A stretch of DNA of 29,548 nt from Bacilli bacterium (GTDB taxonomy: Bacteria; Bacillota_I; Bacilli_A; RFN20; CAG-826), in assembly GCA_024413875.1 (NCBI GenBank), contig JAKSVY010000016.1, forward strand, positions 1 through 29,548, given 5' to 3'. Numbering within the stretch: position 1 is the stretch's first letter; every line of letters starts with the position of its first letter. Below the pieces are notes generated by a model that saw only the letters and a list, made by a program, of their open reading frames with translations, ran no database searches and had not been told where the DNA came from. Positions 23,339 through 29,548 of the stretch are shown here, in pieces. Both the position numbers and the translations under genes were made by a program.

Positions 23339-23410
23339 GCCTTTTATAAAATAAAGCCATCAAAAATATTTGCTTGTAATATATATGTTTTATTTATAAA
23401 ATATGGCGGT

Positions 23411-24268
23411 ATGCCAAAAATTATTGCAACAGATTTAGATGGGACACTTTTCTACCCAAAACGTACAGTAAGATTAATCGCTGGCCACACCGTTAAATTT
23501 TTAAGAAATTTTATCGATGAAGGTGGGCGTGTTATTTGCGTTACAGGTAGAAATGTTGCTACTCAAAAATTAATCACAAAGCGTCTTAAAAGGGATGTAG
23601 ATTACCTTGGTTGTAATTCATCCTTCATTGTTCATGATGGCAAAAAGATCAAAGATGACTATTTCAAAGCTGCAGAAATCTCTAAAGTTATTGATTATGT
23701 TGAGAGCAATTATGATCTTAAAGCAGTGTGGTTAATGAGTGAAAATTGTGATTTTCTTTCAAAATATCAATATAGCTCATTCTTCTATTTCATTGGCTAT
23801 AAATTCTGGAGTTTTTTCCAAGGCATATACAAAACAAAATTCAAAATCGATGAACAAAAATTTATTGATGAAATCAATAATGGAAAAGTTTATAAGATTA
23901 TGATCATGTTTGGACTTGGTGAAAAGGGCAAAGAAAAAGCCAAAGCAGCCAATAAAGAACTTCGTGAAAAATTTGGTGATTTAGTTGAATTTAGTTGGAC
24001 TGGAGAGATGATTGAAATCACTCCACAAGGTTGCTCTAAAGCAAATGGGTTGAAATTTTACGAAGAATACTTTAATATTAATCACAGCGACATTTATGTC
24101 GTTGGTGATTCAGGAAATGACATCTCGATGTTCAATGAGTACCAAGAAAACAGTTTCTGTATGTCTCAAGCCCCGCTATCGGTCTCGAAGTATGCTGGAC
24201 ATACGCTAAAGAGATTTAGTGATTTAGAACAATTTATCACTAAGAAAGAAGGAGAAACAAATGAATAA
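23411..24268 (+). CDS. Cof-type HAD phosphatase
   Basis: A 285-residue Cof/YbiV-type (class IIB cap) HAD hydrolase acting on small phosphorylated metabolites. Motif I is ATDLDGTLF near residue 6, motif II VCVTGRN near residue 43 (with the I/V variation seen in the family), and motif IV VVGDSGNDISMF near residue 233. No ribosome binding site is evident and a TATAAA -10 box ends 10 bases before the ATG, suggesting a nearly leaderless message. The stop overlaps the start of the next gene by 8 bases. Confidence 0.93.
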   Translation: MPKIIATDLDGTLFYPKRTVRLIAGHTVKFLRNFIDEGGRVICVTGRNVATQKLITKRLKRDVDYLGCNSSFIVHDGKKIKDDYFKAAEISKVIDYVESNYDLKAVWLMSENCDFLSKYQYSSFFYFIGYKFWSFFQGIYKTKFKIDEQKFIDEINNGKVYKIMIMFGLGEKGKEKAKAANKELREKFGDLVEFSWTGEMIEITPQGCSKANGLKFYEEYFNINHSDIYVVGDSGNDISMFNEYQENSFCMSQAPLSVSKYAGHTLKRFSDLEQFITKKEGETNE

Positions 24269-25109
24269 TTATTCAAAGACAATTGCATCATTACTTCACT
24301 ATAATGATGTAATCCGTGGCACATTAGAATATGCCATTCGTAAAGATACTTACGATAAAAAATTCTATGACCTCCGTAAGAGAGAAGTTAAGGCAGAAAT
24401 CGAAAACCAAACTCCACTCAAAGTTTGCTTAGACAACTCAGGTGAACAAGGTGAAAAGGTTGTTGCACAAATCAACGAATTCTATGATTCAATCTACGCT
24501 GATGATTCAACAATCGTAAAAGATCGTGAAGAAGGCGTTTCAGTTGATCACGCACAAAACGTTACAGTTCTCGAACAAATCGTTAACTTACACGAAACAA
24601 TCAACGATATCGTTAATGCTCACGTTCAAGGTGCTGTTAATGCACAACAATTCGAACCAGATGTATTAGCACAAGTCTTAAGAGTTGATGAACTTTACTA
24701 CCGTGGTTTCGCATTCCGTTTATTACTTGATGAATTAGATTTCTTATTTGCAGAATTCAATAAAGCAATGCAAGAAACAAAGGGACAACCATCTCCACAA
24801 TCTAACTTCATTCAAAACGACCTTACAAAAGTAGTTAACCTCTTAGGTTTAACACGTCAAAGATCAAGAATCACATCAACAGATTACTATGAAGTTGTTG
24901 ACCCATTATTCGCATTAGTCGAAATGACAAGTGGTAGACGTGACCTCCCAGCAGGTAAGAACTTTGGTCAAGTTATCACAGAATGTAAGAAGAACCTCAT
25001 CGACCACCTCGTTAGATGGGAAAATGAATGGAAGGGTTGCTATATCCCATTCATGAATCAATTCATCGAAGAAGCACGCGCTCAAGCTCAAACACAACAA
25101 GCTGCTTAA
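24261..25109 (+). CDS. Unrecognised soluble helical protein
   Basis: I do not recognise a family. The 282-residue protein is rich in predicted helix, has no signal or membrane segment, an acidic-to-neutral middle part and an Ala/Gln-rich tail (EEARAQAQTQQAA). Regular heptad-like leucines around 130-185 may form a coiled coil or helical bundle. Codon use is strongly biased (CGT, ACA, AAC), as in pduL and hpf, suggesting high expression. AAGGAG stands before the ATG within the end of the Cof gene. The next gene encodes a small membrane protein, so the two may work together. Confidence 0.85.
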   Translation: MNNYSKTIASLLHYNDVIRGTLEYAIRKDTYDKKFYDLRKREVKAEIENQTPLKVCLDNSGEQGEKVVAQINEFYDSIYADDSTIVKDREEGVSVDHAQNVTVLEQIVNLHETINDIVNAHVQGAVNAQQFEPDVLAQVLRVDELYYRGFAFRLLLDELDFLFAEFNKAMQETKGQPSPQSNFIQNDLTKVVNLLGLTRQRSRITSTDYYEVVDPLFALVEMTSGRRDLPAGKNFGQVITECKKNLIDHLVRWENEWKGCYIPFMNQFIEEARAQAQTQQAA

Positions 25110-25147
25110 TCGACTGATACTCTTTAAAGAGTAGTTAGGAGAACAAA

Positions 25148-25549
25148 ATGGAAAAAGAAGCAAAAGTAATTTCAGGTAAAGAATTAGCCTGGTATTTAGT
25201 AGGCGGAACAATCACTTTAGGTGGACTTTCTTTAATCGTTCTTTCTTTGATTGAAAGTATTGCTAAATCAAGTGTTCTCCGTGCTGCTGATTCAAAATTA
25301 ACAGAAACATTAAAATGGTCTGTTGGAAGCTGGGGCTCATTCAGAGTCTTAGGCCTAATTGTCTTCGCTGTCGGAATCATCGTATTCTTAGCTTCATTAG
25401 TTTACAACGCTAAGAAGGCTGATAGAGTTGGCGAAAAGACACAACGTCGTGCATCACGTCATGGTGCAATTAACCTTGAAGCTATCGAAGCTGCTAATGC
25501 TCCACAAACTGTGGATGCTCAACCAGCTGAAGCTCCAAAAGCTGAATAA
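25148..25549 (+). CDS. Small two-helix membrane protein
   Basis: A 133-residue protein with two membrane helices (about 14-38 and 60-86), a basic segment (RVGEKTQRRASRHG) after the second helix, and an Ala/Glu/Pro-rich tail. No named family recognised. TTAGGAG precedes the ATG. It follows the helical-protein gene by 38 bases with no clear terminator between, so they are probably one operon. Confidence 0.82.
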   Translation: MEKEAKVISGKELAWYLVGGTITLGGLSLIVLSLIESIAKSSVLRAADSKLTETLKWSVGSWGSFRVLGLIVFAVGIIVFLASLVYNAKKADRVGEKTQRRASRHGAINLEAIEAANAPQTVDAQPAEAPKAE

Positions 25550-25566
25550 TTAATTCACTCAATAAT

Positions 25567-25593
25567 GACACCCTAGCGATAGGGTGTCTTTTT
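25567..25593 (+). terminator. Terminator after the membrane-protein gene
   Basis: GACACCCTA and TAGGGTGTC form a 9-bp perfect stem with loop GCGA, followed by T5. Confidence 0.93.
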
Positions 25594-25619
25594 GTTTCCT
25601 TATTTATATTGAAGTAGTG

Positions 25620-25625
25620 TATAAT
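25620..25625 (+). promoter_or_regulatory. -10 box of the methyltransferase gene (leaderless start)
   Basis: TATAAT ends 6 bases before the ATG at 25632, so the transcript should begin at or next to the A of the start codon. No ribosome binding site is possible in between. Confidence 0.7.
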
Positions 25626-25631
25626 GAGCCT

Positions 25632-26429
25632 ATGAATTTTAAACAAACCGATCACTCAATATCATTAATTGAAGATTACTATAATCACTTTGATGAAGAA
25701 GGTAGACTTGATACTAGACATGGACAAGTTGAATTCGCTACCGCTGTTAAATATATAAGTGATGTTTTAAATAATGATAAATCTAAAACAATCTTAGATA
25801 TCGGTGCAGCAACTGGTAAATATAGTTGTTACTTTGATAATCTAGGTTATAAGGTTACTGCAGTGGAACTTGTTCCACATAATATTGAAGTATTTAAGGC
25901 AAAACGTTCGAATGTAGACATTATTCAAGGAAATGCGCTTGATTTATCGTTTATCAAAGATAACACCTTTGATGTGACCCTTTTGTTTGGCCCAATGTAT
26001 CATCTTTTAAAGAAAGAAGAAAAGATACAAGCATTAAGCGAAGCTAAAAGAGTAACTAAGGAAGGTGGAACAATCCTTATTAGTTACTATATGAATGAAT
26101 TCTCAGTAATTACATACGCCTTTGTAAAAGGTCATATTAAAGAAGCTTTAGCAGAAGGTAGACTTGATGAAAGTTACCACATTGTCGCTAAAGAAGATGA
26201 CTTGTATTCAATGGTGAGAATGGAAGATATTAACGAGTTTAATGACACTGTTGGATTAACTCGTATTAAAGCAGTATCTCAAGATGGAGCATCTGATTAT
26301 ATTAGAAGCGCAATTACAAGATTATCTGAAGAGGACTTTAAAGAATACATTAAATACCATCTATCAATTTGTGAAAGACAAGATCTTATTGGATCAAGTT
26401 CTCATGTATTAGATATTGTAAAAAAATAA
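25632..26429 (+). CDS. Class I SAM-dependent methyltransferase
   Basis: The 265-residue protein has motif I ILDIGAATGKYSCYF near residue 55, followed by the acidic end of strand 2 (VTAVELV), NALDLSF and FDVTLLFGPMYHL (motif IV region), then a Methyltransf_11-type helical part. The substrate is unknown. The frame is open upstream to about 25584, but that part overlaps the preceding terminator and promoter; the ATG at 25632 is chosen because it follows a TATAAT by 6 bases. Confidence 0.9.
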   Translation: MNFKQTDHSISLIEDYYNHFDEEGRLDTRHGQVEFATAVKYISDVLNNDKSKTILDIGAATGKYSCYFDNLGYKVTAVELVPHNIEVFKAKRSNVDIIQGNALDLSFIKDNTFDVTLLFGPMYHLLKKEEKIQALSEAKRVTKEGGTILISYYMNEFSVITYAFVKGHIKEALAEGRLDESYHIVAKEDDLYSMVRMEDINEFNDTVGLTRIKAVSQDGASDYIRSAITRLSEEDFKEYIKYHLSICERQDLIGSSSHVLDIVKK

Positions 26430-26451
26430 GCAATTTCGTTGCTTATTTTTT
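26425..26451. terminator. Bidirectional terminator between the methyltransferase and the BspA-like gene
   Basis: AATAAGCAA and TTGCTTATT form a 9-bp stem with T-runs on both strands. The left arm includes the methyltransferase stop codon. Confidence 0.9.
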
Positions 26452-26452
26452 A

Positions 26453-28102
26453 TTACTCTTTATATCCCCAAATAACTTCGCGAGCCCCATTACTCCAGTA
26501 TTCATCCCAACCATCCGGCCTTGATGAAGCTTCACACTTGATGCTTAAACTTGAACAAAAGCGAAAAGCAAATTTGCCAATTGTTGTAACACTAATTGGT
26601 ATAATAATTGTCTTTAAAGATAAGCATCCATAAAATGCTTCGCGACCAATTGAAACTAAATTAGGTAATGTTGAAATTGATGTGAGTGCTGAGCAACCTA
26701 TAAATGATCTATACCCAATGCTTGTTACTGTGGTAGGGATAACTAAAGTTGCCATTGTGTTAACATCTTCGAATGCCTTATCAGCAATCGCGGTTACCGG
26801 GAGATCATTTATTGTGTTTGGAATAACAACATTCTTTTCATTTCCGGAATATGAAACAATTGAAATACCTGAGACTGTCTTTATGTATTCGAAATCACCA
26901 TACATTTCGCATCCACCAATTGCACCCCAAACAACAGAGTGATAGATGCTGGTTCTTTGATAATTCCAGTCATCATCCCACTCACTTGGCTTTGATGGTG
27001 AACCACAGTAGATATAGAGCTTATTGTTACATTCTTCAAAAACATGGTATCCAATAGAGGCCACACTTTGAGGAATGAATATTGAGGTTAATGAAGAACA
27101 ATTGGTGAAGGCATAATCTCCAATTGATGTAACTGTATTTGGAATTACAACATTTGTTAATGAAGTGCACTCATAGAAAGCACCTTCACCAATAAATGTA
27201 ATATTTTTTTGAAGTGAAATTTCTTTTAGTGAAGTGCAAAATGAAAATGCACTATTACCAATTGACCTGACTCCATCCGGAAGAGAGATGGATTCAATGG
27301 ACGAACATCCTGAGAATGCATCTTGCTTAATTAAAGTGATTCCTTTGGGAATATCAATGGATTGTAGTGAGGAACAATTGAGGAATGTTGAGTTTTCAAT
27401 CACAGTCATTGTTTTCGGAATTTGAATTGATTTCAATGAAGAACAATTTGCAAATGCAGCTCCGCCAAAATTAATTACGCTATTAGGTATATTAATAGAC
27501 TCTAAAGATGAACAGCTTTGAAATGCCCCGGATTCTATTGCTTCAATGTTGTTAGGTAATTCAATACTTGTGAGTGATGAACAGGCACCAAATGACGCAT
27601 TTGGTAATTTGGTGATTGATTTGGAAAGTGTTACTGATCTTAAGGAACTGCAAATATAAAATGCATATTCGCCAATATCGACAACGCTATCAGGAATAAT
27701 TATAGATTCTAAAGATGTGCATTGAGTAAAAGCCATATAGCCTATGGAAGTTATAGAATCAGGAATAGTAATTGATGTTAATTCACTGCATTCTTTAAAA
27801 CCTTGTTTCACAATTGCTGTAACTGGTATTTCGTTGTAAGTAGAAGGTATTACTACATTTATGATTGGATTACCATCCATTTTCGCAGAAACTCCATAGG
27901 TTCCATTTTCTAGTAATTCATAATTTAAAAGATCAACTGTTTCTTGTGTATCACTTTCGCTTGTCGTGTCTTCTGAAATAGTACTTGTGCTTTCGCTACT
28001 GGCATCACTTGAATCAATATCCGTACTTTTATTAGCGCATGATGAAAAAAGCGTAACCGTAAATATTATTGATAATAAATGAGCAACTTTTATCTTATTC
28101 AT
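26453..28102 (-). CDS. BspA-like leucine-rich repeat surface lipoprotein
   Basis: The 549-residue protein starts with a lipoprotein signal (hydrophobic helix ending FSSC near residue 22) and a Ser/Asp/Thr-rich linker. It continues with about 11 LRR_5 (BspA) repeats of 23 residues of the form IxxxAFxxCSSLxSIxIPxSV. The repeats fall in two modules. Each opens with a similar cap (NVVIPSTYNEIPVTAI near 81; NVVIPNTINDLPVTAI near 423) and closes with a Cys-Ser-Pro-Trp cap (CGSPSKPSEWDDDW; CEASSRPDGWDEYW). Such proteins are exported and often bind host or microbial surfaces. The transcript is probably leaderless. Confidence 0.93.
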   Translation of the reverse strand: MNKIKVAHLLSIIFTVTLFSSCANKSTDIDSSDASSESTSTISEDTTSESDTQETVDLLNYELLENGTYGVSAKMDGNPIINVVIPSTYNEIPVTAIVKQGFKECSELTSITIPDSITSIGYMAFTQCTSLESIIIPDSVVDIGEYAFYICSSLRSVTLSKSITKLPNASFGACSSLTSIELPNNIEAIESGAFQSCSSLESINIPNSVINFGGAAFANCSSLKSIQIPKTMTVIENSTFLNCSSLQSIDIPKGITLIKQDAFSGCSSIESISLPDGVRSIGNSAFSFCTSLKEISLQKNITFIGEGAFYECTSLTNVVIPNTVTSIGDYAFTNCSSLTSIFIPQSVASIGYHVFEECNNKLYIYCGSPSKPSEWDDDWNYQRTSIYHSVVWGAIGGCEMYGDFEYIKTVSGISIVSYSGNEKNVVIPNTINDLPVTAIADKAFEDVNTMATLVIPTTVTSIGYRSFIGCSALTSISTLPNLVSIGREAFYGCLSLKTIIIPISVTTIGKFAFRFCSSLSIKCEASSRPDGWDEYWSNGAREVIWGYKE

Positions 28103-28108
28103 ATCTGT

Positions 28109-28137
28109 ATTTTAAATATTCTTATTATTATTTGCAA
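28109..28137 (-). promoter_or_regulatory. Promoter of the BspA-like gene (leaderless start)
   Basis: TTGCAA (28137-28132), 17-bp spacer, TAAAAT (28114-28109) on the minus strand. The -10 ends 6 bases before the ATG, so transcription should start at the start codon. Confidence 0.75.
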
Positions 28138-28262
28138 TAAATGTCCTTAAATGTTTGGACACGTAAAGCATCGGAAACAATAAAAAAGATGTCATCACGT
28201 TTGGAGTCAATACGAGTTTATTTTTATAAATTGCTTTTTCAACCGCGTGAAAGATATTGTTT

Positions 28263-28330
28263 CATTTTTGGGATTTAACTATTTACATTTTTGGGATTTA
28301 ACTATTTACATTTTTGGGATTTAGTATTTA
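28263..28330. repeat. Three tandem copies of a 23-bp repeat before the AAA/DUF4143 gene
   Basis: Units at 28263-28285 and 28286-28308 are identical (CATTTTTGGGATTTAAC plus TATTTA); the third (28309-28330) is 22 bp with a changed end. The core TTTTTGGGATTTA recurs every 23 bp. It lies 45 bases before the ATPase start and may be a regulator binding array. The rest of the 272-base gap (28103-28374) holds the BspA promoter and otherwise nothing I can support. Confidence 0.8.
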
Positions 28331-28374
28331 CTTTTGATAATAAAAGAGTATTATATTTATGAGGATAATTTGCT

Positions 28375-29548
28375 ATGAAAAGAGATTATATACCTAGATT
28401 ATTTGATGAAACATTAAGATTTTCGCTTAAATCAAAAGGAGCTGTGTTGGTGGTTGGTCCTAAATGGTGCGGCAAATCAACAACTTCAGCAAGACAAGCT
28501 AAAACCATTATTGATTTGACGATTGAAGAAACAAAACAACAATATATTGCCTTAGCAAAAGCCTCACCAACTATTTTTTTGCAACAAGGCGAAAAGCCGC
28601 TTATGATAGATGAATGGCAGGAAATATCTTTTGTTTGGAATTCTATCAAAGATCAAGTTGATAAAGGCGGATTGTTTGGACAATTTATTTTAACTGGAAG
28701 TGTTACAGACAAAACTATTTCTAAAAATAGCGGTGAAAAACATACTGGAACAGGAAGAATTGTGAGAAAAATGATGCGACCTATGTCTTTATATGAAAGT
28801 GGCGAAAGCAATGGAAAAGTATCATTGCTCAGTTTAAAAGAAGGTGTTTTTGAACCATGCGTATGTGATAAAACAATTGAAGATTACGCATATTATATAT
28901 GCCGTGGTGGTTGGCCACTGGCAATTAATCAAGATGAAGATGTCGCTTTGCAACAACCTATAGATTTTTATGATGCTGTTGTAAGCGAAGATTTATTTTC
29001 ATTAAAAGATATAAAACTTAGAAAAGATATTGGTAGGGCAAAAAAAATGATGCGTTCATACTCTAGAAATATCGGTTCTCAATGTGCTGATAGCGTTATT
29101 ATTAATGATGTGGCATCGAATGATTCTTCATTTGATGTTAAAACTTTTGATAAGTATAAGCTTGCTTTGGAAAGATTATATGTTATTGAAGAATTAGAAG
29201 CGTGGAATCCAAATTTAAGAAGTAAAATTTCTATTAGAACGAAAAACACAAGACATTTTGTGGATCCATCTATTGCTGCAGCTGCACTTGGAGTTGGGCC
29301 CAAAGGGTTATTTAAAGATATGAATACTTTTGGCTTCTTATTTGAATCACTCGCAATTAGGGATTTGAGAATATATTGTGATACTTTTGGAGCAAGTGTT
29401 TATCATTTTAAAGACCAAACAGATCGTGAAGCCGATGCAGTTATACAATTTAGAGATGGAAGTTGGGCCTTAATTGAAGTTAAATTAACAAATCAAGAAG
29501 ACATTGATGGCGCTGCGAAAAAATTAATTAAAATTTCTAATGACATAG
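28375..29548 (+). CDS. AAA-family ATPase with DUF4143 domain (3' truncated)
   Basis: The frame runs off the window end; 391 codons are visible without a stop. The N-terminal AAA_14 domain has Walker A GPKWCGKST near residue 28, Walker B PLMIDEWQE near residue 75 and the sensor FILTGS near residue 104. The DUF4143 part follows, with FYDAVVSEDL near residue 198 and a nuclease-like C-terminus: FGFLFESLA, DREADAVI and WALIEVKL, which is an E-x-D...E-x-K arrangement reminiscent of PD-(D/E)xK folds. These ATPases are scattered, often horizontally acquired, and of unknown function. GAGGA precedes the ATG. Confidence 0.92.
   Translation, partial: MKRDYIPRLFDETLRFSLKSKGAVLVVGPKWCGKSTTSARQAKTIIDLTIEETKQQYIALAKASPTIFLQQGEKPLMIDEWQEISFVWNSIKDQVDKGGLFGQFILTGSVTDKTISKNSGEKHTGTGRIVRKMMRPMSLYESGESNGKVSLLSLKEGVFEPCVCDKTIEDYAYYICRGGWPLAINQDEDVALQQPIDFYDAVVSEDLFSLKDIKLRKDIGRAKKMMRSYSRNIGSQCADSVIINDVASNDSSFDVKTFDKYKLALERLYVIEELEAWNPNLRSKISIRTKNTRHFVDPSIAAAALGVGPKGLFKDMNTFGFLFESLAIRDLRIYCDTFGASVYHFKDQTDREADAVIQFRDGSWALIEVKLTNQEDIDGAAKKLIKISNDI

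Noticed and set aside
25584..25631. Upstream start for the methyltransferase
   Set aside because: It would begin inside the preceding terminator and include the promoter; TATAAT lies 6 bases before the ATG at 25632.
28189..28278. 29-codon open frame before the tandem repeats
   Set aside because: Weak ribosome binding site, runs into the repeats and has no recognisable features.
28263..28330. CRISPR-like array
   Set aside because: The 23-bp units are directly tandem without spacers and no cas gene is nearby.
1..29548. TGA read as tryptophan (Mollicutes code)
   Set aside because: All conserved proteins have normal length under the standard code and no in-frame TGA; Trp is always TGG.

Overview
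The window looks like the chromosome of an uncultured, AT-rich low-GC Gram-positive bacterium (Bacilli, in the broad neighbourhood of Erysipelotrichales or RF39-like gut lineages; this placement is inference). The grounds are an RNA polymerase delta subunit gene next to argS, genes for the non-mevalonate isoprenoid pathway, a long-form hibernation factor, an SAM-I-type riboswitch before metK, frequent Shine-Dalgarno sites and intrinsic terminators. All 31 protein genes whose 3' end lies in the window stop with TAA (28) or TAG (3), and none with TGA.

Layout. 1-2586 is the end of an ABC exporter fused to an FtsX-like permease. 2661-9521 is a tight plus-strand housekeeping run: ychF, ispF, gltX, argS, rpoE, a DHH pAp phosphatase/nanoRNase and a CysQ-like pAp phosphatase. 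At 9546-10789 a NifU-type scaffold gene and a small unknown gene diverge, and the unknown gene converges stop-to-stop on a membrane protein gene. That membrane gene trails a six-tRNA array (Val, Tyr, Gln-TTG, Lys, Leu-TAA, Gln-CTG; 10814-11356) with its own strong promoter. 11432-14603 is a minus-strand operon of HAD hydrolase, ispD, S1-domain protein and pgi, followed by a short-chain dehydrogenase.

15530-18619 is the most unusual part. It is a 3.1-kb cassette bounded by a perfect 29-bp direct repeat that is itself an intrinsic terminator, with tRNA-Leu(GAG) just outside. Inside are an XRE repressor with two 21-bp operators around a near-consensus promoter, an ImmA/IrrE metalloprotease, an 18-codon ORF with a good ribosome binding site and a possible antisense RNA (toxin-antitoxin-like layout), a DUF4417 protein, a small caspase/CHAT-like protein and a zinc-ribbon/L12-like protein. 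No integrase is visible. I read it as a small mobile or accessory, possibly defence-related, cassette regulated by a protease-sensitive repressor.

18772-26429 returns to core functions: mgtE, pduL with a TSCPD protein, riboswitch-controlled metK, hpf, a Cof-type HAD phosphatase, two unrecognised genes and a methyltransferase. 26453-28102 encodes a BspA-like leucine-rich-repeat lipoprotein. The window ends inside an AAA/DUF4143 ATPase gene preceded by three tandem copies of a 23-bp repeat. Several isolated genes have a -10 box so close to the ATG that their transcripts are probably leaderless.
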